Of a stretch of DNA of 64,000 bases, positions 48,504 to 61,702 are shown in pieces. Numbering within the stretch: position 1 is the stretch's first letter; every line of letters starts with the position of its first letter. The notes beneath the pieces were generated by a model. The model was not told the DNA's origin, ran no database searches, and saw only the letters and a program-made list of their open reading frames with translations. Both the position numbers and the translations under genes were made by a program. The stretch is from Gymnogyps californianus (taxonomy: Eukaryota > Chordata > Aves > Accipitriformes > Cathartidae): NCBI RefSeq assembly GCF_018139145.2, contig NC_059500.1:34143437-34207436 (forward strand), in the 5' to 3' direction.

Positions 48504-51500
48504 ATACACACCCATACAGTCTGTTGCAACAGTATGCATAGGAACAAGTATTTTAGAGCAGGTGTAGGATCTCCCAGGAAAGGAACAAAGTCTTTATTAA
48601 CTTACAGAAAAATCAGAAAATTCTGAATTTAAGCCAGGCAGGATGAAGAGGGTAACCCCTTACTATTATTAGGACATTATTGGTAATTTGTTTTGTATGG
48701 AAAACCACCACTTAATTAAAAAATCTACTTCAAAGTCATGATTCTTTTCTCCTACATCAATTGATTTGATTTGATTCTTTCATACCAGAGCTTTCAAGCT
48801 ACTTTACAGAGAGAAAAACAGCTACTCATTCAAAGAGCAAGGAAAAAAACAAAACAGCTACTCTACTGTACAGGGACAGTGTTGGAAATAACAATAGGCT
48901 CATGATCCTTCCGTACATTGTTATTCCTGCTGCTGAGACCAAACTGGCATTGATATTTTGCTTACCAAAAAATTAAAGCACAAAGAGCTGTATGAAAAGG
49001 AGAGGACCACCAAGGTCTAAAGAAAAGAGAAATGCAAAAATGAGGAGAGAGTTTCTCGAAAGGCTGGGAAATAAGGAAAATGACAAGCGGAATATGAAGC
49101 AGAGTATGTGGCAGTGCCCTTAGCTGAGGTTTTTAAAGAAACATTGCACAGGAAAAGCACAGCTGGCAAAGGGGAGTAGCAAACCTCCACCAATGGCCAT
49201 ACCCAGAAAAGGACACTTCCCCTCCAAGGACTCCAGTTCACCCTGTGGCCAGAAGGCCCAGCACCACGGCAAACCCCTCTGTGCCGAGTGTAAGCACAAG
49301 GGAATTTTCTTGAAATGTATCCAGAAGGTATGCAAGAAAAAAGGTGAAGCTGTGGCATAAGCCCCAAGATATTGAAAGTCTCCTGTGAGTCCATATTCCA
49401 ACGTAATTTCTCCACTGTTTCCACACTTTGTGTTATTTAAAATAGCTGATCATGGCTTCACTTTTGTTTGCTAAGTCCTCACAAACTCAATTTGAATCAT
49501 TAACCTTACTCCCGGTTTACTGAGGTGTAACTGGAGTAGAATTTGTCCATATGTACCTTAGACTTCCTGCAGATTTAAAACAAAACAAACAAAAAATCCG
49601 CATGATAATGAAAGTTTAAGCAGCAGCCGGTAATCAAGAGGACATGACAAGTTAATTTAACTAAAATACTTGGGCTGCAGCTAAAGTCAGCCTGTGGTAA
49701 TGCAACTGCAGCATCCCTGCCTGCGGCTGGAAACTAAATCGATTTTAAGGTCTGTTTAGATTAAAAGCTAACACAACTCCAGCCGCATTGTCTGTACTCC
49801 TCCATCTTCACACTATTCTTAGTTTCTAGCCTCCCATACTCCAGCCTTTTGCTTTCTGGGATTTGATACCCTCTAGCATCCTACACAAAAAGCTACTTCT
49901 GCCTTGGGAACCCTCTTCCGCCAGCCAGCTGCCTGAGGAAACCCTGATTTTCTCCCCAGTCTCACTGTCCTCCAGCTTTTATCAAGCAATCCAGTCCCCA
50001 AGGCTCCCTTTTCCTCCAGCAAGTACCTCTGCCCCTTCTAAAGTTGCACAGGGAACAAACCTCCCTTCTGCCACAAGCCTGGTCCCCTTTGGCACTGTCT
50101 CTCTTCTAACTGCAGGCTCCAGGCTCCAGTCCTGAATCCAAAGATTTTCAATATGTTTTCTTCATAGACACTTACAAGACAGACATAGAAAGCATGTAAT
50201 TCAACAGCCATTTTTGTAATATCATCCTTTCAGAATTAAGACAGTTTGAAATTAAACTAATGGGATCTTGACTTGTCATTCAAACGAGCTATTGAGGAAT
50301 TGTCTTCTTTCACTGAGATGCATCTCTGCCATGGATCAGTACAAAGGTACATACACTGCCAAGCTCAGCGTGAAGCTCGTGAGCCTCTCAGACAAATTCA
50401 CTTGCATGAGAAGAGTTTCAACATAAGCTGTATACATCAGAGTCTCATTTCCATCTACAAAGTTAAATGTGTGTGCTTTGGGGCTTGCCTTCCTAAGAGA
50501 TACAAGTTTCACTTCTTTGTGTATAGCATGTTTTTAAGTCAAGACACAACACAATGGGTCAGCTTATTCAGCTGACAATGAAATGTTTACAAGGTCAGAA
50601 GTGACTAGATCCTGGCCCTCCTGCCTACATAAGAAAACTTCTGATACTTACCTGGCTGACAAAAGCACATGGGAAACAGTCGCTTGAAGGGGCAAAAATT
50701 GCCTTTCACATACATATTTTAACAGAGAAGTACATTAACCACTAGAACATTCCACCTTAACTAGGTGGAATGAGCATGGAGAATATTCCATCCCCCAACA
50801 GTTTAAAAAACAAGAGCAGATTTTTTTCCTTTTTTTTTGGTAACACGTGCTCCAGTTCCAGCGTATGTTGGACTTGACACAGGAGTCACTTGGTGAATTT
50901 CTGAGGTCTCTTTTACACAGAAAGCCAGACGTGCTGATCATAACGTCTCCTGGCCCTAAAACCTCTGAATCTACTAAGTCCATGGAACAATGTCCAGCTC
51001 CGAATGTGAATTTGAAGGAGACAATCCTCTAATGGTGTTGCTCCTCATTAGCCACAACAATCATTGTAGCATATTCACCATACGGTAGGTAACAAACGCA
51101 AACTCAGCTGCTCAGGGTACTGCGGAGGGAGATTAGTCAAATAATACCTTTAAAAAGGGCTGGCTCAGAAAATAGTATATGCTATTCCAAAATGCAGAAG
51201 TGGAAACATTATAAAGAGGATGGAGCCTGAGAGAAGGAGCAAGAACTGTTTCAGCAGAGGATACTTGGGAAAGAAAACAGTATGTTATTGTTCTCCTCAA
51301 ATTTGGTGTCACAAGTGTCAGAAGAGCACATGACGTGAAGATGGGGCAAGCTCCTTGCAAAGGTACTCCATCATGGTATGGTGTGTGGAGGAGGTGGGGC
51401 ACCACACTTCAGGGTGTTTTCTCCTCCACTCCATTATGAACAGGGCCACACCTGACCATTAACAGATCAAGAACACCTCAGTCCTCAAGAGAGGTGAAGT

Positions 51501-52657
51501 TTCACATGCTTCCTTTCTCATTTTAAGAGAGGGAAATTTAAGGAATTTTGGGCCACATCCTTTAATGAAAGGAAACATTTCCAAAGGGAGGCTAAATCCT
51601 GAATTGCAGAGCTTTTTTCTTTTGCATTACCCTCTAGTGTTACTGTAGGCTGATGTCCTTGGAGCAGACCTCTCCTTACCACAGGGCTGAGTTTGACAGG
51701 TGCTTTGTTCTTCTCAGTTATCGCAACGTTCCAGTCCTTGGCCATGGGCAGATCAAGACCTGCAGACAAGAGGTATCAAAGAGCAGTCAGAGTGACAAAC
51801 TTGAAGGATACAACTCAAACACACAGCAGTGGAAGAAAAAGCATGAGAGCTACTAGTTTACAGAGCAAAGCACACCATAATTCTCTGTCCTTCTATATTA
51901 TCCCCTCCAATACCTTCACGCTTGTTACAGCTTTACATCACCTGTTTTTACTAGTACTGAGCCTACGTGCTGCCACATGACACAGCAAAACAAATTCATT
52001 CCAGACCAAGTGTGAGCACGCAATCTGATTTCCTTTAGTCTAGTCACACAACAAAACTGAGAGCTTACGTCAGCCTTCTGCTTTCTTGCCAGCTGCAGGA
52101 GACAAGCATCAAAAGAATGCACCACAGCTTTGCAACAAGCATCAGTGACATTTTTGAAAGGTTACTACAGGCTCCAAGGCCAGACTTGCCATATTTTCAC
52201 ACTTTTCTTTTGCTCTCAATAGTTCCATTATCAGCCAGTTTCACCATGGATATGTTACTAGAACTAGTAAAGGATTAAAGTACAACTCAGGAGAATGAAG
52301 CAGGGAAAAGGCTGAAGGAACATAATTTGCAGACACTGGGACAAAGTTACCAGTGTTTCATCTAAGTAAAGGGTTGGTTGATTTCAAAGGGCATTCTGCC
52401 TGAATAACAACTGTGGGCCCATGTCCAGTGTATTCGACCCCTGTTGATTTATTTCAGGGGGGGGAAATAAAAGCGCTGTGAATTTTGAGTATAAATAGCA
52501 AGATGTTTGTCAGTCATCACTAAGCCCAGGACTACATATTAATGGAGATCAATGCCTTCTCCTCTGCTGCAGTGTAATACAGCTCTCCGCATTTGGCAAC
52601 AGTCCCCACGTGCAGGCACAATTCCTGAACTCAGTTCGAGCTCCACATGACAACAAA

Positions 52658-52732
52658 TTTAGCACGGCAAGGAAGACCTCCTATTTGACACATTTAGCAT
52701 GGCAAGGAAGATGGCCCTATATTCTTTGACAC
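52658..52732 (+). repeat. tandem duplication, about 35-40 bp unit
   Basis: Two adjacent units both begin TTTAGCA(C/T)GGCAAGGAAGA and both end near TTTGACAC. They differ by a few substitutions and a small length change. Confidence 0.7.
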
Positions 52733-54339
52733 TGAAGCTCCCCAAACCACAGGCTGCTGTTTTGAACAAAGCACAATGCAGAAGTGTGGTATTTGAATAA
52801 ACCTTCTTTTCTCCAGGTTCTGCAGTATGATAATGTAACACAAACTCAGGAGCCCCTGCAATAAAATGCCATGCAACTCCAGTGCAGTTTTTAACCTATA
52901 TTTGCTGAATACAAAGCACTACAAACAAAAAGAGCATGCAGAGATGTATTGCTACAGATGGTACTTAATTTTTGTGACAGGTCTTTAACATTACTGAAGT
53001 CCAGGCAGTGTACATAAAAGGAACCTGCTGTAAAGGAGATTTACAGTTGCCTGAATTCAACTAGTTTTGAATGACAAATTGGAGTGTAGTTAAATGCAAA
53101 TAACTCTCACAACTATTCTCAAGGTATAAAGTAAAAGCTGCAAGCTTCTGGATTGGCACAAAGTAATTCTGTTACAAGTTGGTTTTGCTTAAACTCATTG
53201 TGACACCTGATTTTCTCAAAACTACCTTGTGTCTCCTTTGCTCCTAGCAGGAGAAGACTTTCTTCGCGTGGGGACAGCTCAAGTGGCCCAGACCTGCTCT
53301 TTGTAAGCGCTCTGACTCAAACACATGCAATAGTAAAACATGATTTCATTCCTCCTTGGTTTTGGCTATGTGGCAGCTCTGCACATAAAATCCTGTCCTG
53401 TGCACGCTGCCTATAAATAAGAGAGAGGAAAAACATGCGCTGCTTCTCGTGAAGCTCTTAGACTTGTAACCGTGCACATCTTTGAAGGACTCAGAGCAAG
53501 CATCTTCCCAAAGTGATTTTACATGTAATGATTAAATCAATCAACTGAATCAGGATAATTTCACTTATCTATGGCCAAGGTGATAAATGGGGATTTTAAT
53601 GCTGTGAAGCATAACATTTGGGCTTAGGGGCATCAAAAGGTGCCCTCAGTTTATGAAGTATTTATGAAGTATCTGCCACCACTTACTGGAAATGATTTCA
53701 TTTATAGGTTGATATAAAATCCAGCTGCCTAATGAGCTTGCAAAGACAACTTTTCTGTCACACATCCTCTTGCTGTTGGCCCCTCTCTGCAGATCTCAGC
53801 TGTAAGGTTTCCAGTCTGTTATTTCATCTCTTCTCCTGGTGGGAAGTTAGGGCTAAATTCTGACCCTAGTTTGATACACCCTCTCCTGAGTCTGAGCTGT
53901 GTCACTACGCTGCCAGGGTGAACTAGGGAAACAGTTAGTACCAACGGAATATACCAAAAAGGGACTGCCTCCTGCTGCAAGGTGTTCAAACATTGTCATG
54001 TCCCAGACCACAGGGAAGACCCCAATTTCAGTTCTTCTAAATCAGTAGTGGTGCAGAAGGTCTCTCAGATATCCTCTGCAAAATATGCTCTATCGATGGC
54101 TGACAGCAAAGTTAAGATTGTGGAGGGTTAACCATGGTGAAGGGCCAAACTCTCACCCGGGCCCTCCTCAGTAGGAGGAAATAGGATGAGAAAGCTCATG
54201 GGACGAGATAACATCAGAGAGGTTGCTTTCCAGCTACTGTTGTGGGCAAGACAGACTCCACTTGGGAAAAATTAATCGAATTTACTGCCAAATAAAATAG
54301 ATTTGGGTGATGAGAAACCAAGGCCGATGTTAAAGCAGC

Positions 54340-54720
54340 ACCTTTCCTCCCTGCCCTGCCAGGCCCAGCACCCTCCTTCCCCCCAGACTCCTCCAGCCCC
54401 GCCGAGCACCACAGGGGGCTGGGGGCCGGGCAGCACTTACCAGTTTCTCTCAGCCGCTCTGTCCCTCTCACGCTTTCCCCTGCTCCTGCGCCGCCTCCCC
54501 ACAGCCACAGTGGATACCTTCTGGTGCTGGGATCAGCTGGAGCACGACTGTGGCGGGACGCACCCCTGAAGCAGGATTTTGAGCAAGTGGAGGCGCAGCT
54601 CTTGAGCAGACCTGGGTGCTGGAGCTGCTGGCCCACTAAAGGCCTCAGGGCTGTTCGCATTAAAACCTGCGCTGCGGTCACAACCAATAACAAAGTGCCT
54701 GTGCTTTTACACTTACAAAA
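54340..54720 (-). promoter_or_regulatory. GC-rich patch with promoter-like signals (tentative)
   Basis: This patch is much richer in GC and CpG than its surroundings. On the minus strand an inverted CCAAT box (54684-54688) is followed by GC-rich sequence and a good splice-donor match, CTG|GTAAGTG, at 54440. That is the arrangement expected of a short first exon of a minus-strand transcript. The long minus-strand open frame here (54214-54858) runs into antisense CR1 and is not a credible protein. No TATA box and no downstream exon was recognised, so the call is weak. Confidence 0.25.
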
Positions 54721-54734
54721 ATTTTGGACATAGT

Positions 54735-54945
54735 GGAGTGAGTTCAGCCAAGGGCAATGAAGGTGACTAAGGGATGGGAGCATCTCCTGTATGAGGACAA
54801 ACTGGGAGAGCTGGGCCCCTTCAGCCTGCAGAAAGGAGAGCTCAGAGGATCTTACCAAGAAGTACCTGATGGGGACAGTAACAATGGTAGAGCCAGGCTC
54901 TTCTCAGTGGTGCCCAGCGAAGGGACAAGAGGCCATGGGCACAAA
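54735..54945 (+). mobile_element. CR1 LINE fragment, 3' portion
   Basis: Segments such as GGGAGCATCTCCTGTATGAG, AGCTGGGCCCCTTCAGCCTG and then GAGCCAGGCTCTTCTCAGTG and GTGCCCAGCGAAGGGACAAG match the end of the CR1 reverse-transcriptase frame and the start of its 3' untranslated region. An internal stretch after 'AGAGGATCTTACC' is shortened. The extreme 3' end is not recognisable. Confidence 0.88.
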
Positions 54946-57900
54946 CGACGTACACTCCTCCAGCTAGGCCCCACTGACACCAAGCTGCAGTTCTTACTGT
55001 CTGCTCTTCTGCTTTTTTTCCTTGCCAGATTTTCCGTAGGAAATAAATAACAAGCTCTAGAAAAGCCCCCAGCAGCAATAGCCCACTTCAAGTGTGAGGT
55101 AGCCTAACTGAAACTTGGAACCAAACAATTAGACCAAAGCTTTAATCCAGAGAGCATTTGAGAAGCATGCACTATTAATTATTTATTTTTAATTTACAAA
55201 GGGAGAAATAAGGATTTGGGGATTGCACTGGGGAGACACTGTAACATAATTTTGCATCAAAGGAGAGCAGATTATTCTCTTTGCATAATCTCATGCAAAA
55301 TGACTGCATTTTAAAGTGCAGAGCACTAAGGCTTGGCAGCCCCATGTCACAAAAGCAAAGGTTTTGAAAGGACAAGGCCAACTCAGGACAGCTGAGGCTC
55401 TCCGTGCTAGTCCAAATGCTTATTTGTTATTAGCAGATGATTGTTTCTCTTTGGAAGAGCAATTACACCAAAAAGTGAGGTGATCCAAAGGCTTGTTTAG
55501 ATGGGTGCCCTGCAAACCCCGACCTCTGAGTTAATTATCTGCTTCCCCTCCTAATTAGTGGGCAGAAATAGGATTTCTTTCATACAATTCCAGTGACTTC
55601 AGACATCTGTTTTAACATATTTTGACTTGATGCACAGTGACCTGCATTTCTTTCCACTGAAAGAGAGTTTAGGTCATTAAAAGACAGAAAATTGCAGTCA
55701 TTAATGTTACGTGAGATTGTATCCACCATGAACAAGCGTGCAAAAATGACGATGGTTTTGAAAAGACTGAAAATTTTGATCACAGCTCTCATAAAATTCA
55801 ATGTCCTTCTGAAAGCTCAAGACTAGGAGGCTAATTGTCAGTACAGATGACTATCAGCTTTCATTTAAACTAATGAGTTTGATTTTGGTTTTTTTTTCCT
55901 CCCAATGTACCATTATGGAAATAAGCTTGAAAATGACCATAAGAAATTTAGAAAATTGATATGTTAAATGTACATTTTGCATGCAATGAGAGCTTAGACT
56001 CATGATTTTTGAATGCTTGGGCTTGATATTATTAAATACAGAGCACAACTAAACTTCTAGTAAAGGTGAATTTCTCGGGGGAAAAAGTGTATGTGAAGCT
56101 GCTTTTCTCCCTTATTTTTGTCAGTTTCGAGGAGGTTCTACATAAATTCTGATTCATAAGATTATTTTCATTCTCTCTTTCTATTTCCTTCGTTATGGAG
56201 ATATTGATTTGGACTCAGGTACAAAAAAAAATTTACCTACAGAAAAGTAAAACACAGAAAGGTTTTTCCTGAAAAACAAAATTGGTGATGGATAAAAAAC
56301 TGCTTCTTGAATTTCTTGGTTGCAATGGATGTTTTTGGCAGAAGACTAAATAAAAAAAACTTAAAAAAAAAAGAGTATTATCTGAGCTCCCGCGTACACA
56401 GGTATGTTCCAGGAAATCTGTCTGTGAGAGTCTCTGCAATGACCAATATTTGTTCTACACAGCAGAGATGGAGGACATCCATCCTTCTCCCCTTTCCCTG
56501 TTTGCCTTGGCCCAATCCCCTGTCCTGGCATTGGCTAGAGCTTTTTGGATGCAGCTTCCATAGCTGGTAGTGGTTTTGCGTGAACTGACTAAGCACTTGC
56601 TGAGGTTAATCACCATCCTCTGACCACTGTGCCAGGGAATGCAGGTAGTAACCTATGCTTTTTGGTGCAATGAAAACAACCGATGCAAAAAAATTCCTCT
56701 ACCACAAATAGCAACTTTTAAGAGGGCCCGATGGACATCTGACCGAAAGTAACGTATCTATATGTATACATGCATGCATGCATATTTATATTCACAATAC
56801 AAATGGCAAAATTTAGTCATGTATTGCCTCATATGTACTGCTTCATATCATCTAATGGTGACATGTGTATTACCAACAGTGCACTACGTTTTCTAGTAGG
56901 ATTTGAAGGGCACCTTGAGTCAGGTCGAGAGCATAACCTGCCTGATTACAGCATTTATTTGGAGTTCTTCTCTTTGTGGCTCTCTTGGCTGACCCCTGCT
57001 TCCCCACAGGACACAGTGCTTTGCCCTCTGGCCTCTGGTGCCCGTAGGGGTGACATGGCTGCCAAGAGGAGTGCCACTCGGCATCCTGAAGAGATTGAAT
57101 TAGCCTTGTTTCATGGTTCTGGATCACCAGATTCCTGCTGCTCCATGGAAGTGGCAGAAATGCGGGACCCCACTAAAGGCCCTTCACCTGCAAGTTTCCA
57201 ACAACAAATGCCACAGTGCCCTGCTCTGAGCTCTCCTGTTTCTCCAAACATCCTTCTTCAAAGTTAGAAAACGACATCTCAGTTTGTATGGTCTTCTTTC
57301 CTTCTCAGTCCCCCTGGCTCCAGAACAGCTGCAGCTCGGAAGCCAGGTGTCACTTCAGCAAGAGATGGGCCTGGGACAACTCCAAGTCCCAGTGCATTTT
57401 GGAGGCACCTCCCTGTAAAGAGCGTGCCTCATGCTGGGCCAGGCACATGTGGGTTGCAGGGACTTCTCCATGGCTCTGCACCCTTCTGCAGGAGGGAGAG
57501 GAGAGAGGAACCGGAGAGGAAAGTATTTTCCCCTGACCTCCCCTCTTCATGACTACAGTCTTGGCCTCTCTGTGTTTCCACTTCAAAACCAAATCTGAAG
57601 GAGGAAACTGGCAAAACCCTATTTTCCCGTCTAACTGTTACAGATTGGTATGGGGCTGTTTAAGACACAGGACACCCAAGTGAACAATTGGCTGGGGAGG
57701 TGGCATCTTTCAGTTTCTTCTTTTTCAAGAAATAACAATCATCTGATACGAAACATGGAAAATAACATTCTTGTCACGTTCTTTTTTGAAAATTAAAAAA
57801 ATAAATTTAATATGGTAATGCAGGTGATTATCAGAGGGAGCTTTTAATCAAAGTTTCCAGAAAAGCAATGGACATTTTACTTTTCTCTCAGGAATGAGTA

Positions 57901-60274
57901 CACCAAGTATGAGAGTTTTCGGTTTTCCTTCCCAGTCCAAGAAGATGCCATTCAAGCTTTACAAAGTCAAGGACAGAAAGCATAGGGAGATATTTATTCC
58001 TGTGTGCCTTCCGTAAGTGCATCTACCCAGCTTCCCAAGCTCACCCAGGAGAAACTGTGGACGTGGCACGTTGTGATGCTGTCCCTTGCCAGTCCCCCTT
58101 GCCTTCCACGTAGATACTTAACTTTCCGTAAAGGTTTACACTTTTTGTCGTACGCAGGATGCCTTCATAGTTGTTGGATTCGCAGTCCTTCTGAAAAGCG
58201 GCCTCTTCCAAAGGCATACCTATGCACTCTGGTATGAGCTCATCTGCGTGGGGAAGAGGAGTGTGTTGCCTTTTCTGTACAGACATTCTGGTGTCGGTCT
58301 AATCGAGAGGTGGCTATCTCTCTGTTGTGATATTAGTGCCATGAAGGTGGTAGCTAAAACATAGGCAAGACCTTACTTTTATGTTATTAGTACTAAATAA
58401 GTGAAAATGCAAGTTCTCGTGGGAAAAATAGCACTTTCAAAGCACTCTGCTGAGTTTAAGCTATTTTTTTTCTTTGCTAAAGCTTATTTTATTAAAATAA
58501 TGATGCTACAATTAGAAGTATAATTATCAAACTCAGCTTTTTTCTCTAGGAAAAATAACACAATTTAAAGGATTAAAGTTGGAAACAATTACACTATCAT
58601 GAGGCAGCCATGCTCAAGATTTCTTGGTCAAGCCAGCCCATCTTTCTTGTTAAATTCAACAGAAGCAGTGGCATCAATTAAAATAGGTCTGTGCCAAAAT
58701 GCATGAAGAACAACTAATAAATTTGAAACTGGAAAATATGGTGAACACAGGCAAAGACCTTTACACCTTCGAAGAAATATGTAATTCCACAGTGTCCACT
58801 AGCGGAATCTGCCTCCAATATATCTGGGAGATGGCTGCAGTGCTAGCTTGTATGGGGAAAACTGTCCTGCCGGATCAGACCCACGACATACCTTTTCCAG
58901 AAACCTGTTTCTAACAGAGGCCAATGGGCTCTGCCTCAGGCGAAGGCAGAGTTCCCTCTCTCCTTCCTCCCGCCCCCGAAATCTTCAACAACTGTGAAAG
59001 AAAAGTCTTTTCCTTGCCCATGGTGGAAGGTGGCATAGACTTTACAGCAAGAGGATATACTTTTATAGTCTTTGATTTCAGCCTTTCACGGCAACAACCC
59101 TACCGAAAGGCACTTGGGAGGGGGTGGTTAAGGGTTTTTCCCAAACCTCTGGTCATTTTATGTTCCTCATAAAATTATCTCTCCCGGTTTTGAAGTCTTT
59201 GCTGTACTGAAATCTGGGGTCAATGAGACCTACCAGCTAGCTTGTGGATAATGCTAACAATTTTCCTTTTACATTTTAATTAATATTTAATTTTATTTTC
59301 ACAATTTTATGTTTTCCTTTCCAGGTTGTATTAAGTTTCTTTTTCTTCCTACCTTCCTTTTTAAAGCTTTTCTGAAGGCTTATTTTACATATTGTGGAGA
59401 TAAACTTCATACAATTTGACATATAATTTTACATACATACTGCGGAGATAAATTTTTTTCTCATGAACAGTCTATTCATGTAGTAATGTATTTGGTATTA
59501 TAGTTATTCAGAGGCACTTTTGGTAAAGAAGATAACCAATGCCGCAAAGTGGCTCAACAGACAAGAAGAGCTAAATCGTATCGTTAAATAGTTTACTACT
59601 AAGGGTTGAACACATTCCGGGGGAAACACATTTGCTAGCTCTGTCTGCACTGACTTGAAGCTGAATGGGCTCTGAATTGAACGAGAACAACTGACTTCAA
59701 GTGGAAGTCCCCAACATCTTCTCCTTGGTTGTATGACAAAATGCTGCTTGTCTTGGCTTGCTCTTCCGTTCAATATACATACTCAGAAGTATCAAGATCA
59801 AGAATAAATTTGCCTTTTACATTTCTGTTGTGTTTTCTTTTGCGCGTTTGTACTGTGCCATGAAAAACCATCTGTCCTTGGGGAAGGATAAGGGCAAAAC
59901 CAGAATGCAGTTCTGCTCTCAACGTGGCGTCCGATGAAGTGCCGAGAGACCAAGTATTGGTTTTTAATACTGGTCCTGTGTGGTTTCAGGGGAGCTGCCA
60001 CAAGGCGTGCCCACGCAGCCATGATTTAAGACGGAAGCCCATACCTTGCAGAGAAATGTGTGTTTCCAAGGAACTGAAGGATTAAGAAGGGCTGGGAAAG
60101 GAGTTCCTAACTCCTCTGGGAACAAACTGTAAGCCCAGTTCCAATGACAACGCTACTTCAGGGGAGTTGTGCTGAATTAAGGAGAGAAAACACCTGCCAT
60201 TCTCACAGCCCTTTTTCTTGCCAGTCTTGAGGCTTCCACGCTCAGATGTTCCCCTTCATGCTTGGTCATACCAA
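54946..60274. other. no gene recognised; non-coding DNA
   Basis: AT-rich DNA grading into GC-richer DNA near 60 kb. The longest open frame (165 codons, 56770-57267 plus) has no recognisable domain. A short ATGC run lies at about 56768-56784. No exon, RNA gene or element could be supported. Confidence 0.45.
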
Positions 60275-60570
60275 CCACCGAACCACTGAACCACTGCTAC
60301 TACAAGGGGACTGAGGAGGTCTCTTGTCCAACCACGGGCTCAGGGCAGGGTCAACAATGAATATAGACCTGGATGCTCTGGGTTGCGGCCACTCAGGTCT
60401 TGAAGGCTGGCCTCCAGGCTCGTGGATCCCACAACCTCTCTGGGCAAGCCACTCCAGTGCTTCATGATCCTCACAAGGATTTGGGGTTTGATTCCTTGTC
60501 TCCAGCCTGAACCTCTCGAGTTTCAGGACATGCCACTGTCTCTCAGCCTCCCACCAGGCAGTGCTGGGAA
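60275..60570 (-). mobile_element. CR1 3' fragment, reverse orientation
   Basis: Read on the minus strand, the segment AAGCACTGGAGTGGCTTGCC, then CAGAGAGGTTGTGGGATCC, then AGCATCCAGGTCTA and GTTGGACAAGAGACCTCCTC follows the order of the CR1 3' untranslated region. It is diverged. The minus-strand open frame over it (60266-60676) is a by-product. Its 3' end points away from the TOPORS-like gene. Confidence 0.75.
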
Positions 60571-61203
60571 GAGCCTGTCCCCAGCCCCTTGATGCCTTCC
60601 CCATAGGCACCGGGGTGTGCTGTGAGGTGCCGCGACGCCTCCTCTGCTCCATGCTGAACCAGCCCCAGCCCCACACCCCCTCCTTGCCTCCCCTCAGCCC
60701 CTCTGGTTTGTCGGCCTCCCTCCTGCCCAGGACCCCAAATGGGACATAGTGCCCAGATGAGGCCTGGTGGGTGCTGAGCAGAGGGGATCACTCTTGTGCC
60801 CTCTGGCTAGGGGAGAAAGACAGGAGAAAACCCACCAGAGCGAGCCAAGTGCTGCCTTTGACACCCCGTGGGAGGAAGCAGGGGAGCCCAGAGGGCTGGC
60901 CAGCGGTGCTGGGGTGTGGGGAGAGCCTGTGGGACTTTGTCCTGCAGCCTCCCAGGGAGGCACGAGGTGTTAGCGAGTGAACCCTCTTGCCATACGTGCC
61001 TGGAGACGTCTGCCCCGGCCAGAGCAACATGACAGGGCCCTGGGAAGACACGGCCGAGGCCTCGGTGACTGGTGTGAAACACCGATGCCGAGCACAAGAC
61101 AAGAGATGGGGGCATGGAGTGGGCAGTGGCATTGCGATAGCTCCAGACGCCTGTGCTGGGGCCACAGCGCTGCTGGGGGGAGTGCCATGGCGAGGATGGC
61201 CCG
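60571..61203. other. GC-rich leader region of the TOPORS-like locus, no coding region supported
   Basis: GC-rich sequence between the CR1 fragment and the TOPORS-like gene. Many overlapping open frames on both strands arise from low stop-codon frequency. It may hold the promoter and transcription start, but no TATA box stands out. Confidence 0.4.
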
Positions 61204-61259
61204 TTGTGATGTCCCTGAGCGATGGACTGTGATGTCACCAGCGATGGATTGTGACCAGG
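61204..61259 (+). repeat. 23-bp tandem repeat, about 2.5 units
   Basis: Units (T/C)TGTGATGTC, about four variable bases, then AGCGATGGA repeat at 61204-61226 and 61227-61248, with a partial third unit to 61259. Each complete unit has a TGATGTC core, close to a CRE/ATF half-site. The array lies about 450 bp upstream of the TOPORS-like start codon. Confidence 0.7.
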
Positions 61260-61496
61260 CATCCCTCACCACTTGTAGCCGGGTGCCGAGTCCCACCCAG
61301 CTGGCTCGGGCCCACACTCTAGCTGAGCAGTTCGCGAGGCTGGAGTGTTGCGTGAAGCCTTGGTGCTGGTGTCCTGAGTGGGGAGTTGTTGCTTGCAGCG
61401 CTCCGTGCCCAACCCCAGACCTGTCAAAAGATTATCCCCGGCCCTGCCAGGTTCAGGCAGCCGGGGCACCCAGGAGGCGCGCTCGCAGCAGCAGAG

Positions 61497-61617
61497 GTGA
61501 GCTGGGCGGGGAAACCTGACCCTGGGGAGCTGGGAGGGTTTCCTTCTGGAGGGACCTGGGCATTTCTCCACCCCTCCCCGGGCCAGCCAGTGACCGTGGC
61601 CTCTCTTCCTTTTCTAG
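61497..61617 (+). other. probable 121-bp intron in the TOPORS-like 5' leader
   Basis: A strong donor GCAGAG|GTGAGC at 61496/61497 is followed by a pyrimidine-rich acceptor ending TTTTCTAG at 61617. Upstream of the donor the frame in phase with the RING coding sequence is open only back to 61378 and contains no ATG, so the first exon is most likely untranslated. The intron call rests on splice-site appearance alone. Confidence 0.5.
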
Positions 61618-61702
61618 CGTGACAGCCGCTGCTGCAGCGCCAAGAGAGGGGAGCGGCTTGACATCCCCAGCTCCCCCCAGCCCACCGCAGCCCGTGGAGA
61701 GC

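Larger units (their letters stand above)
47684..54734. other. no gene recognised; non-coding DNA
   Basis: Mixed AT-rich DNA without a supportable coding region. The longest frames (133 codons at 47666-48067 and 135 codons at 49017-49424, both minus) lack domains and overlap other frames. Minor repeats at 48211-48300, 48448-48503 and 52658-52732, and a GC-rich patch at 54340-54720, are listed separately. Confidence 0.45.

Noticed and set aside
54214..54858. 214-codon minus-strand open frame
   Set aside because: Its N-terminal part is antisense CR1 and the rest is GC-rich low-complexity sequence. It has no domain.
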